IMG/VR virus record: IMGVR_UViG_3300030060_002972
Coordinates: 1 to 64,000 of that record
Length of the DNA: 64,000 nt
Reading direction: 5' to 3' (one strand)
Source: a virus
The translations under genes were made by a program, and so were the position numbers. Position 1 is the stretch's first letter. Each line of letters opens with the position of its first letter. The notes below the pieces were generated by a model. It had not been told where the DNA came from. It did no database searches and saw only the letters and a program-made list of their open reading frames with translations. Below are positions 1 to 8,427 of the stretch, in pieces.

Positions 1-1
1 A

Positions 2-211
2 TCTATGCAATATAGACAGCATTGTCTTAACAGACATTTTGTAGATTCACCCAATACTACTTCTGCAACAACATATAAGATACAAGGTAAAAATGCTTAT
101 ACAGCAGGTGGTGCAAATATAGTTTACGTTAATAGGTCTCATAATGATGGAGACAATTTGTATGCAGGATGCTGTCAAAGTGAATTAGTTTTAATGGAGG
201 TAGCTGGATAG
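2..211 (+). CDS. Tail fibre tip protein, C-terminal fragment cut by window edge
   Basis: Only the last 69 or so residues are present. They match residues 105-172 of the protein at 42,661-43,179 almost residue for residue, and end in the same LMEVAG motif. The family looks like a small beta-rich tail fibre or receptor-binding tip. The upstream part lies outside the window, or, if unit A is circular, is supplied by the 42,661-42,972 segment. The DNA for LMEVAG contains a GGAGG that serves as ribosome binding site for the next gene. Function is inferred from position and paralogues only. Confidence 0.7.
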   Translation, partial: SMQYRQHCLNRHFVDSPNTTSATTYKIQGKNAYTAGGANIVYVNRSHNDGDNLYAGCCQSELVLMEVAG

Positions 212-660
212 TGAGTAAAGCAAGAGAATTAGGAACGTATACAGGAAAAATATTACAGACAGTGCAAATGGAAACTGACTCACTTACTTCATCTAATAGC
301 ACTACTTATGTAAATACTTCAGTAACACTTAATATAACACCATCAAGTACATCTAATAAAATTTTAGGTATAGCAACAACAGCTGTGGGTACTGACAGTG
401 ATATTGTAGCTTTAACAAGAGTTTATAATTCTACATCTACAACAGTTGTTTCAGACGTTAACCGTTATACACCACGAAGTAGTGCCCTTGTTGTAAATCA
501 CGGTTCACATACTTTTGTAGACTCACCATCATCTACAGATGCACAAACTTATGTTGTTCAAATTGCTTCTGATAGAAGTGCAGTAAGTTACTTTAACAGT
601 AGAGGTGGTGGAAGCATAGCATCACATTCATCAATAGTTCTAATGGAGGTAGCAGGGTAA
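211..660 (+). CDS. Tail fibre tip paralogue
   Basis: A 149-residue protein starting at GTG, with GGAGG about 10 bases upstream inside the preceding gene. It shares the N-terminal RELGxYTGKILQTV motif, a central ITPxSTSNKI motif and the terminal LMEVAG with the 42,661 protein and with the C-terminal domain of the 41,306 protein. These are therefore tandem paralogues of one fibre domain. The middle is Ser/Thr-rich and differs from the paralogues, as expected for a receptor-binding surface. Unit B has no counterpart at this place. Role in host recognition is inferred. Confidence 0.75.
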   Translation: MSKARELGTYTGKILQTVQMETDSLTSSNSTTYVNTSVTLNITPSSTSNKILGIATTAVGTDSDIVALTRVYNSTSTTVVSDVNRYTPRSSALVVNHGSHTFVDSPSSTDAQTYVVQIASDRSAVSYFNSRGGGSIASHSSIVLMEVAG

Positions 661-980
661 TGCCAGTAACAAGTATAGCGACAGGGACAGTAACCACAGA
701 TGGCACTGAACAGACCGTAGGTTCTGCACAAACAGGAGATTTCTTTTTCTCTGGTTACATAGATTTATCAAACAATGCAGCTGGAGATACAGTTGTAATA
801 AAAATAAAAGTAAGGGTAGATAGTAGTGATATTATATGTATACAAGATACATTTACTGGTGCACAAGCTGAACCATTATATTACTTTCCACCACTACCTA
901 GTACAGAAAATTTTGTAGTAACAATACAAAAAACAGGTGGAACAAATAGAGCATATAAATTTAGGATATTTACAGCGTAG
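660..980 (+). CDS. Small conserved tail or fibre protein
   Basis: A 106-residue protein beginning MPVTSIATGTVTTDG, with ATG one base into the previous stop codon and the preceding GGAGG as ribosome binding site. It is nearly identical to the unit B protein at 43,179-43,499, differing mainly in the first 35 residues. It is predicted beta-rich with no transmembrane segment. It always sits between the fibre tips and the 20-residue-repeat protein, so a structural or fibre-assembly role is likely, but I do not recognise a named family. Confidence 0.7.
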   Translation: MPVTSIATGTVTTDGTEQTVGSAQTGDFFFSGYIDLSNNAAGDTVVIKIKVRVDSSDIICIQDTFTGAQAEPLYYFPPLPSTENFVVTIQKTGGTNRAYKFRIFTA

Positions 981-1607
981 ATGGCATTAGGTAGTTTTTC
1001 AGGATTTAGACTTTATCAAGCTTCAATAAGTGCAGCACCGCCTGTATTAGAAGTTGAGCCTGATTCTGTTACAACAACTAACGCTTTTGGTACACCAGTT
1101 GCTAAGTTACAAGTTAATGGTACAGGATTAGCAAGTGCAGTAGCATTTGGTACATCTGTTACTAAGTTAGAATTAACAGCTACTGGATTTGCTGATGCAG
1201 ATAACTTTGGTACAAGTGTTGCTAAGTTACAAGCTAGTAACACAGGTATATCTGATGCTGATGCATTTGGTACACCGACAAGTACATTACAAGTTAGTGC
1301 AACAGGATTAGCTAGTGGTCTAGCGTTTGGTACAAGCAGTCCTGAATTAGAGGCTAATGCTACAAGTGCTACAACAACAAATGCATTTGGAACACTAGGT
1401 GCTACATTAAATATAACACTTAGTGGGTTTGCAGAAACAGACGCTGTAGGTAATGCGTTAATAGTATTTAAGGATTGGGAAGTAGTAGTTGCACCTACAA
1501 GCACAGACATGTCATTAGTAGCAGCTGCAAGTAGTACAGACTTTAGTGAAGTAACTGCAGCAAGTAGTACAGATTTTACACAAGTGGAGAACGAAGGTAG
1601 TTTATGA
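981..1607 (+). CDS. Tail fibre-like protein with six 20-residue repeats
   Basis: A 208-residue protein starting directly after the previous stop. Residues about 34-153 form six tandem repeats of about 20 residues, each starting (A/N)FGT and followed by a KLQ-like strand and a T-G turn. This suggests a repetitive beta-fibre shaft. The tail has three S-T-D-F/M style repeats and ends NEGSL. Unit B (43,500-44,129) also has six repeats, but their sequences have shifted. It overlaps the next gene by four bases. A thin fibre or fibre-shaft role is inferred. Confidence 0.7.
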   Translation: MALGSFSGFRLYQASISAAPPVLEVEPDSVTTTNAFGTPVAKLQVNGTGLASAVAFGTSVTKLELTATGFADADNFGTSVAKLQASNTGISDADAFGTPTSTLQVSATGLASGLAFGTSSPELEANATSATTTNAFGTLGATLNITLSGFAETDAVGNALIVFKDWEVVVAPTSTDMSLVAAASSTDFSEVTAASSTDFTQVENEGSL

Positions 1608-3049
1608 GAAGGTTTATAAAAGATTTATCTGGTGGCTTAAATTTAGCTAGACCACCACACTTAATAGAAGATAACCAGTGTTCTGTTGCAACTGATTGTG
1701 TATACAGGTCAGGTAAATGGCAGAAACGTGATGGTTTTGCAAACTTAACTGCAACAACAGACACTGCAAAAGTATTAGAAATAACTGACCAGATAAGAAA
1801 TGATGGTACAGCTAGAAGATTTCATGCTACTACAAATAATATATATGAGTGGAATGGTAGTAGTTATACAGCTAGATTAGCTGCAAGTAGTAATAGATTA
1901 TCAACAGAAAAATTATTCTTTACAGAAATAAACAATGAGATATATGTAACAGATAGTAAGAACAATATAGCTAAATCTAGTACAGGAGCATTTAGTAATG
2001 TATCTTGGGACACAAGTAGTTCTGGTAGAAATGTAACAGCTGCTCATGTGATATTAGCATTTAATTCTAGATTATTATTATTTAATACAACAGATGGTAC
2101 AGATGGAGAAGTACCATTTAGAATGTTGTACACTGATGTTTTAGATTTTGACCGAGTGTCTAATTTAAATTTTCTAGATTTAGATTATTCTGGTAGCCCT
2201 ATTGTTACAGCAAAGAGACTAGGTCAAAACTTTATAGCAGTGTATAAATCAGACTCTATTGTAACATTACAAGACCAAGGTAGTCCATTATTTTTTGTAC
2301 CTAAAGCTAGACAGACTATAGGTATTATAGGACCTAAAGCTCTAACAGATATACCTAATGGGCAGGTGTTTGTAAGTAATGATGGTATTTACGTATTTAA
2401 CGGAGCTAATGTAGAACCTATAGCAGATAGAACTGTAGTAAGTGAACTATTTAATAATTTAAATTATACATACAAAGACAACATATATTGTTGGACAGAT
2501 TTAAAAAACAGAGAAGTAATAATCCATTACCCTACAGGTAGTAATGAAGAACCAGATAAATGTATTGTTTGGAACTATCAATCTAATGTTTGGAGTCAAT
2601 GGAATTTTAATGCATACGCAGGATTCTACAGATACAGAACTGTAGCCGTACCAGAAGTTTATTTTGGTTCTGCATCAGGAATAGTAAAACAGAGAGATAC
2701 ATCAGGAACAGATGGCAGCTCTGCTATAGCTAGTACACTGGCAACCAAAGCATTTCACAGTGTGTTTGGTGGCACAGTTTTAGGAGCATCAGCTGAGAAA
2801 GCTACAGATTACGTGCAGGTGTTAAGAGTACAAACTGATGCCACACCAGCAAGTACCTTGATATCTGTAGGAACTGCAGACTTAGGAACAGACAGTCCTA
2901 GTTATACAGACCAGACTATTACAGATACAGACGGTAAAGCACCAAGAGCAGACTTTAATAATTATGGTAGATACACAACAATCAAAGCTACAAACTTTAC
3001 AAGTTTGTCAGAGTTTGTAATAGACCTAGAATCTGGAGGAGATAGTTAG
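1604..3049 (+). CDS. Tail stabilisation/hub-like protein
   Basis: A 481-residue protein that is nearly all short beta strands, with motifs such as FVSNDGIYVFNG and VWNYQSNVWSQW. These resemble the propeller-like packaged-DNA stabilisation and tail-hub proteins of short-tailed phages (P22 gp10-like in style). The unit B copy (44,126-45,571) has exactly the same length and is about 90 percent identical by eye, making it one of the most conserved genes shared by the units. It sits in the tail operon, sharing ATGA-type overlaps with both neighbours. The specific family is inferred from motif style, not from a search. Confidence 0.65.
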   Translation: MRRFIKDLSGGLNLARPPHLIEDNQCSVATDCVYRSGKWQKRDGFANLTATTDTAKVLEITDQIRNDGTARRFHATTNNIYEWNGSSYTARLAASSNRLSTEKLFFTEINNEIYVTDSKNNIAKSSTGAFSNVSWDTSSSGRNVTAAHVILAFNSRLLLFNTTDGTDGEVPFRMLYTDVLDFDRVSNLNFLDLDYSGSPIVTAKRLGQNFIAVYKSDSIVTLQDQGSPLFFVPKARQTIGIIGPKALTDIPNGQVFVSNDGIYVFNGANVEPIADRTVVSELFNNLNYTYKDNIYCWTDLKNREVIIHYPTGSNEEPDKCIVWNYQSNVWSQWNFNAYAGFYRYRTVAVPEVYFGSASGIVKQRDTSGTDGSSAIASTLATKAFHSVFGGTVLGASAEKATDYVQVLRVQTDATPASTLISVGTADLGTDSPSYTDQTITDTDGKAPRADFNNYGRYTTIKATNFTSLSEFVIDLESGGDS

Positions 3050-4305
3050 TGGCTATAAATCAGTACACGTTTGATGATATAGTTTTACCAGTGCCTCCTG
3101 TATTTGTACCTGGAGAAGTGTTTGACTATACTACTAACAAATTACCTAAGTATTTAAAATCACAATATACATCTATGCTAGATTTAATTTCTGCTATACA
3201 AAATGCATTTCTTGTAAGCAATGAACAAATATCTGGATTAGATGCAGATAAGATTACAAACAATACACAGTTTACGCAAAGTGTATTTGTAGGTGCAGAA
3301 AGTAAAATAAAACTAGATGGCACTAATAATCAAATAACTATTACAGACAATCAGGGCTCACCAGTTACAAGAGTTATACTTGGTAAATTAAGTTCTGCTT
3401 CAGATGATTATGGATTAAAAGTTATTGATGCTAGTGGTACTGTATCTTTTCAAACTGGGTCAACTACATTTATAGATGGAGGTATTATAACTGCAAACAC
3501 AGTTACAGCTACACAAATTGCAGCAGATACAATCACAGCAAGTCAAATAGCTGCAGATACTATAACAGCTAGTGAACTTGCAGCAAACTCTGTAACAGCT
3601 AGTGAAATAGATGTAGCTAATTTGTCAGCTATATCAGCTGACTTAGGAACTGTTACAGCAGGTACTATTACAGGTGGGACAATACAAACTGCATCTAGTG
3701 GTCAAAGATTAGTTGTAAGTAACACAGGATTACAAGCTATTAATAGTAGTGGCACTACAGTAGCTACTATTGGAAATGATGGACAATTTAGATTTGGTCC
3801 AAGTACTGGTGATAATGTTTCATGGAATAATACAACTTTATCTGTAACTGGAGATATAATAGCTACAGGCAATATACAAGATGGAGCTATTACAGTACCT
3901 ACTGTAACAACAGGTACATCTTCTGATGGTAGTAATATAAATTTAGTTGTATCTACTAAAGGTGGAAATGTTATAGGAACTATATCTGTTGTAGCTGTAG
4001 TAAGAGGTTTGACTTCAGTAGGCACAGGCATTGGTAATATGAGAGTGCAAATAGATGGAAACACATTTAAGAATAGTGTAGGTTCTAAGGCTACATCTGG
4101 TGGTGGTAGTGTAGTGGTAGGACAAAATACTGATGGACAAACATGCACTGGTACATTCTTAGACGGAGACCCAGCAGGTAGTATAAGTAGTGCAGCTGAT
4201 ACAACATACACTGTAGCAGTTGATATTACGGATGTGATAACTGATACCACGTTAAGTATAGTAAGTTATACAGCAACTTTAGTAACATTGGAGACATTTA
4301 AATGA
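3049..4305 (+). CDS. Tail fibre/tip protein with T-I-T-A repeats
   Basis: A 418-residue protein with a GTG start overlapping the previous stop and a GGAGGA ribosome binding site; the unit B copy starts with ATG at the same place. Residues about 145-225 carry repeats of the form ADTITASQIA, typical of the trimeric stalk of phage tail tip proteins. The C-terminal 130 residues form a beta-rich domain nearly identical between units. It is likely a host-contacting tail component. The N-terminal region is more conserved than the middle, consistent with attachment to the tail. Confidence 0.7.
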   Translation: MAINQYTFDDIVLPVPPVFVPGEVFDYTTNKLPKYLKSQYTSMLDLISAIQNAFLVSNEQISGLDADKITNNTQFTQSVFVGAESKIKLDGTNNQITITDNQGSPVTRVILGKLSSASDDYGLKVIDASGTVSFQTGSTTFIDGGIITANTVTATQIAADTITASQIAADTITASELAANSVTASEIDVANLSAISADLGTVTAGTITGGTIQTASSGQRLVVSNTGLQAINSSGTTVATIGNDGQFRFGPSTGDNVSWNNTTLSVTGDIIATGNIQDGAITVPTVTTGTSSDGSNINLVVSTKGGNVIGTISVVAVVRGLTSVGTGIGNMRVQIDGNTFKNSVGSKATSGGGSVVVGQNTDGQTCTGTFLDGDPAGSISSAADTTYTVAVDITDVITDTTLSIVSYTATLVTLETFK

Positions 4306-4478
4306 GTAATTGTGAATGTAAAAGTAAAAAATTATTACAAGATAAATTAGAAGAAGCACAGAAAAACTTTGAACAGATGAAAGCTAGTATACAATTTATA
4401 TCTGGTCAAATAAAATTATTAGAAGAACTAATAGAATGTGCATGTAAGGAAGACGAATGCGAATGCAAAACTGGATAG
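4302..4478 (+). CDS. Small cysteine-flanked coiled-coil protein
   Basis: A 58-residue gene overlapping the previous stop as ATGA. It begins MSNCECKSKK and ends CACKEDECECKTG, so two clusters of Cys-x-Cys flank a 35-residue helix rich in K, E, Q and L that looks like a coiled coil. Unit B has the same gene at 46,854-47,024 with all six cysteine positions kept although the rest has changed, so it is a real gene. The cysteines could bind zinc or form disulfides. It could be a tail-assembly factor; function unknown. Confidence 0.8.
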   Translation: MSNCECKSKKLLQDKLEEAQKNFEQMKASIQFISGQIKLLEELIECACKEDECECKTG

Positions 4479-4825
4479 ATGAATATACCAGAGAGGCGAA
4501 GCCCTGTGTTGATGTCAAAGAGTTTATTAGCACTAATGGGGTTACTCAAAATATATGGGTAGACAATATACCCATAGGTATTTTTGTATATACATTTTGT
4601 ATAGATACAATATCTATTCATATTATGTGGATAAAACCAAAGTATAGACACAAATTTAGACAAGCTGCTAAGTACATAGCAGAATGGTCTATAGAAGAAG
4701 GATACAGGGAAGTAGAACTAATAGTGGATACAAGAGCGTGTGCAATAGTAGAAAGATACTTAAAATTAAAACCTGTACAAAAAATTTATTTAAGCAAATT
4801 AGATAGAATATTGGAGGTTCTATAA
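4457..4825 (+). CDS. GNAT-like acetyltransferase fold protein
   Basis: A 122-residue protein. The segment IHIMWIKPKYRHKFRQAAKY and the following EEGYREVELIV resemble the beta4-alpha3-beta5 core of GCN5-related N-acetyltransferases, where acetyl-CoA is bound. The usual Q/RxxGxG loop is not clear (RHKFRQA), so activity is uncertain. Start ATG has AAGGAAG upstream and overlaps the Cys-rich gene by 22 bases; two Met codons are available (residues 1 and 3). The unit B copy (47,012-47,422) is strongly diverged. Small GNAT-like proteins occur among tail genes of many phages, with unknown substrates. Confidence 0.6.
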   Translation: MRMQNWIDEYTREAKPCVDVKEFISTNGVTQNIWVDNIPIGIFVYTFCIDTISIHIMWIKPKYRHKFRQAAKYIAEWSIEEGYREVELIVDTRACAIVERYLKLKPVQKIYLSKLDRILEVL

Positions 4826-6066
4826 TGGGATTGAGTAAAAGTAAGTCTAAACAGAAAAGTGTTTCTGGACCATCTAGACAACAAACAACAGCAGCAAATA
4901 TTTTGCTAGAATCTATTGTTCCAGGAAGTGTAGGAACACGAGGATATAGTAGACAACAACCTGTTCAACAAATGCAAACACAAACAGGATTGCCTGTTGA
5001 AGGGTTTAGTACCCCAAGAGCAGGTGGTGGGGGAGGATATTTTTCTGGTGGTACATTTCAACCTGGTCAAACACCTGATGCTAATAAAGTAGGACAAGGT
5101 ACGCTTGAAGGATTTATGGCAACACAGAACTTAGCAGACCAAGGACCTTATACTTCTGTACTAGGAACTGGTAGAGAGTTTAGTGGGCAACCATTAGGTC
5201 CAGACCCAGTAACCAGAACATTGTTACCTAGTCTAGAAGAGATGAAATTTAAAGGTACATTTGACCAGCTTGATAAAGGTCAGCTGTCTCCAACAGCTGC
5301 AGGTGTAGTAGAAACTGGTGCTGCATTAGCTAGTGACCCACTTGGACAAGCTCAACAAGCAGCTGCTCAGATAGACCAAGCAGTAAACCAAGGTCAAGTA
5401 ACTACGTTACCTGAGTTACCAGAAATAACTGATTATATAAGTAAGGTGTACGAAGATATGCCTGGACCACTTAAAAATGTTATAGATGATTTCTTACAAG
5501 GTGGTACAACAGAAAAGATAGAAGAGAGTATACAGAAGAATGTAGCTGCAATTAAAACACAAGCAGAAGATATATTACAAAGTCAATTAGATATTACGTT
5601 TGGTAAGTTTGCATCTGCAGGAGCAACAGGTGGTGCAATGTTTGCAGCAGCAGGAGATGTGACTACACAAGTCATGGGTAATGTATCTGCAAGTATAGCA
5701 GGATTCTATGCACAAGCATTAACTCAAGCACAGCAACAACAACAGGTTGCATTACAAACACTAAGTACTGTAATAGGAACAGCAGGACAACAACAAGCTT
5801 TAGATGCACAAAGACAAGCTATAGAGTTAGACACAACTACAAAACTTATAACTGCAAAATACAATCTGTATGCAGGTATGACACAAGAATTTTTAAGACA
5901 AAATCAGTTTTACACTGATATAGTAAGACAAGAAACTAGTGCTGCTAATCAGCAAGAGTTTCAAGCATTAAGTATGTTTTACGAAATACTTACAAGTTTA
6001 GCAACAGGAGGACCAGGAGTAAGTGCAGGTGAGCAAAAAAGTTCATCATTTACTTTTGGAGCATAG
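4825..6066 (+). CDS. Virion-associated protein, Gln-rich
   Basis: A 413-residue protein, start overlapping the previous stop. The N-terminus is SKSKSKQKSVSGPSRQQT, followed by a Gly/Gln-rich segment with QQPVQQMQTQTGLP, then helical regions with Gln runs (residues about 295-340) and a Ser/Phe C-terminus. The unit B protein (47,432-48,709) shares the N-terminal motif and the overall plan with much substitution. It stands before the large virion proteins and is probably an internal or tail-tube component ejected with DNA, by analogy with podoviral internal proteins. No catalytic motif seen. Confidence 0.6.
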   Translation: MGLSKSKSKQKSVSGPSRQQTTAANILLESIVPGSVGTRGYSRQQPVQQMQTQTGLPVEGFSTPRAGGGGGYFSGGTFQPGQTPDANKVGQGTLEGFMATQNLADQGPYTSVLGTGREFSGQPLGPDPVTRTLLPSLEEMKFKGTFDQLDKGQLSPTAAGVVETGAALASDPLGQAQQAAAQIDQAVNQGQVTTLPELPEITDYISKVYEDMPGPLKNVIDDFLQGGTTEKIEESIQKNVAAIKTQAEDILQSQLDITFGKFASAGATGGAMFAAAGDVTTQVMGNVSASIAGFYAQALTQAQQQQQVALQTLSTVIGTAGQQQALDAQRQAIELDTTTKLITAKYNLYAGMTQEFLRQNQFYTDIVRQETSAANQQEFQALSMFYEILTSLATGGPGVSAGEQKSSSFTFGA

Positions 6067-6069
6067 AGC

Positions 6070-8418
6070 ATGGCACAACCAACAGATAGATTTAGATTAA
6101 GAAACTTTGGTAATAGAACCAATCAACAACAGACTACAGCACCGCAGTTTGAAGACACATCTGCAGACCAAGCAGAGCAAGGAGCTACTGTACTAGAAAA
6201 ATTTTTAGGTAAAGCTGGTGATATTGGTGGGGGTATTAAGCTAGAAAAACAAAGTCCTTTAAAAGCTTTTGGTAGCCAGTTAATGGGTAGAACTAAAATA
6301 GGTAGTGCTATAAATGCATACCAAGACCAAGTTAAAATAAACCAAGCAGCTGATATACAAGAAGGTCTAAGCACTGGAGGTCAATTTAAATATGAAAGAG
6401 CTAATAATCCTGTGTATACAGATGAAATGGGGAATGCTATTACAGACAAAGAAACTTTACAAAAATTAAATGCACAAACTGGTTTTTCAGATTCTGATAT
6501 GACTTTAACTGCAGCAGCAGCTAAAGGTAAAGGATTGGTTAAGCTAGTAGACAATGTAACAGGTGAAGTTTTAAATGAGAAAAAAGTTACTATTGACATG
6601 CCTACATCAGAGATAGGACCAGATGGTATGGCTGTAACAAAAAAGATAACACAAACTGTATATGTAAATCCAGATGCTTACTTGTCAGACCCTAGCGTAA
6701 GAAAAGAATTAATACTTAAAAAGACAGAAGAGAATATGAAAAACATAGGGCTTGACCAAGATGTAATAGACCGAACTATAAACAATTTACGTAACACAGT
6801 AAATAGTAAAGAGCTACAGATAGCTCAAGCAAACATGAAATTAAAAACACTTAAGTCTGATTTCTTTTTAGCAAATCTAGGCACATCACTAGGTGGAGGA
6901 ACAAAAGCTGGAACTAGCAGTAGTAGTCAAACAGACACTGTTATAGATACTTATAATAAATCTAAAAATGTAAAAGATGCTGCATTACCAGAAAAAATAT
7001 TTACTATAATTGGAAGCACTGGTGATAAGGTTAGTAATGATTCTGATTATGTTTTACCTTTAACAGCTGACAAAGCATTGCAAAATGCTGGTATAAAAGA
7101 TGCAGACACTGTTGCTAACCTTAAAGGATTTATAAATGTACAAACACAAGCAAAAGCAGGTGACCCTAAAGGTACATTAGGTATAGCTAGTTCAGCTAAC
7201 ATAGGTACAGCTATTGGAGTTTATCTAAAAAGTGACGGAGATAACATACAAGAAACTAATTTTGATGATGATAACTGGGCAGAGAGTAAAGATACTCATA
7301 AGAAAATGAAAATGGCAGTTGAGTTAGGAATAATAAATAACAACTATACAAACCTGCCTTATGCAGAAAGAATACAACTTATGAAAACTGCTGTAACTTT
7401 AATGGATGAAGCTGTGCTACCTCAACTTAGAGCATTTCAAGTAGGTTTTAGTGAAACAGACAGATTAAAATATATGAAAAGTTATGATGCTTTAAAAGGA
7501 CTAGCAGCAGAAAAAGTTAGATTAATGGGAGAAATAAAGAAGATATCTAAAATGAGTATGTTAACTGGTGAAGGAGCAAACATACAACAGAACGGAGAAA
7601 GACTAGAAGGTTCAGGTATATTTGTAAACAAAGAAGCTCCACAAACTCCTGTGTACTCAGTAGAAATGGATGAAGACGGATATGCTGAAACATTAACTTT
7701 TGATGTAATAGATGAAAGACTTATTAGTATGAGTAGAGAAGAGGCAGGTAGTTATTTAAGTAATTTAGTAGACAGAGAAATATTAAAACCAGAAGCTGCA
7801 CAATTCTTTGCTGACAAGTTAAATTACCAAAGAAGTAGAACAGCTGGTTTACAAAAAGATTTAGAAAAAATAAATTCTTTAGGTAGATTTGGGTCAGTGC
7901 AATCTGCAGCAAATGCAGAAGTACCAGGTCCAGGGCAAGATAGAACTGGCATACTTGGAATGGATTATGTGTCAGATGTAGCTGATTTAAAATTAAAAAA
8001 AGGTCAACTAGTATTTAATGAAGAGACAGGCAAATTTACTAGTACATCTTCAGGAAGCCAGACAGCAATTGGGTTTGGTTTAGGAGATGCTTCTGAAACT
8101 ATAGTAAGAGCAAATGCTGGGCAAAGATTAAATGTAGATTATGGAAAACTTAGAGACAAGGGATACAATGATGTTACTAAAGCAGAGTATATTGAAGTTA
8201 TTAAGAGAAAAGCAAACAGTGATGACCCAGAAGTCTTAAACAAAATGCAGACTAGACTAGGAGTAGATGACGGAGAGTTTGAAATTATTAAAACTTTCCT
8301 AAGACAAAACAACACAGAAGAATTAATGGAATTTTTAGATGAGGTACAATCCTCAGCTAAGGAAAGAAAAAGCGGAGAACCGGGTGCAGTAGAGGCATTA
8401 TCAGGATTCTTTGGATAA
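6070..8418 (+). CDS. Large putative internal virion protein (782 aa)
   Basis: A 782-residue, mostly hydrophilic, helix-rich protein in the position normally taken by ejected internal core proteins of podoviruses, directly before the 2,264-residue protein. No signal peptide, transmembrane segment or peptidoglycan-hydrolase motif was visible. The positional equivalent in unit B (48,725-50,935, 736 residues) shows no convincing similarity by eye although genes on both sides match, so this may be a replaced gene. Function is inferred from position and size only. Confidence 0.6.
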   Translation: MAQPTDRFRLRNFGNRTNQQQTTAPQFEDTSADQAEQGATVLEKFLGKAGDIGGGIKLEKQSPLKAFGSQLMGRTKIGSAINAYQDQVKINQAADIQEGLSTGGQFKYERANNPVYTDEMGNAITDKETLQKLNAQTGFSDSDMTLTAAAAKGKGLVKLVDNVTGEVLNEKKVTIDMPTSEIGPDGMAVTKKITQTVYVNPDAYLSDPSVRKELILKKTEENMKNIGLDQDVIDRTINNLRNTVNSKELQIAQANMKLKTLKSDFFLANLGTSLGGGTKAGTSSSSQTDTVIDTYNKSKNVKDAALPEKIFTIIGSTGDKVSNDSDYVLPLTADKALQNAGIKDADTVANLKGFINVQTQAKAGDPKGTLGIASSANIGTAIGVYLKSDGDNIQETNFDDDNWAESKDTHKKMKMAVELGIINNNYTNLPYAERIQLMKTAVTLMDEAVLPQLRAFQVGFSETDRLKYMKSYDALKGLAAEKVRLMGEIKKISKMSMLTGEGANIQQNGERLEGSGIFVNKEAPQTPVYSVEMDEDGYAETLTFDVIDERLISMSREEAGSYLSNLVDREILKPEAAQFFADKLNYQRSRTAGLQKDLEKINSLGRFGSVQSAANAEVPGPGQDRTGILGMDYVSDVADLKLKKGQLVFNEETGKFTSTSSGSQTAIGFGLGDASETIVRANAGQRLNVDYGKLRDKGYNDVTKAEYIEVIKRKANSDDPEVLNKMQTRLGVDDGEFEIIKTFLRQNNTEELMEFLDEVQSSAKERKSGEPGAVEALSGFFG

Positions 8419-8427
8419 GGAGACACA

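Noticed and set aside
1016-1510. Antisense frame of 164 residues opposite the six-repeat gene, also seen at 43,532-44,026
   Set aside because: Both are mirrors of the sense repeats and run against the late transcription direction; absence of stops follows from the codon bias of the sense gene.
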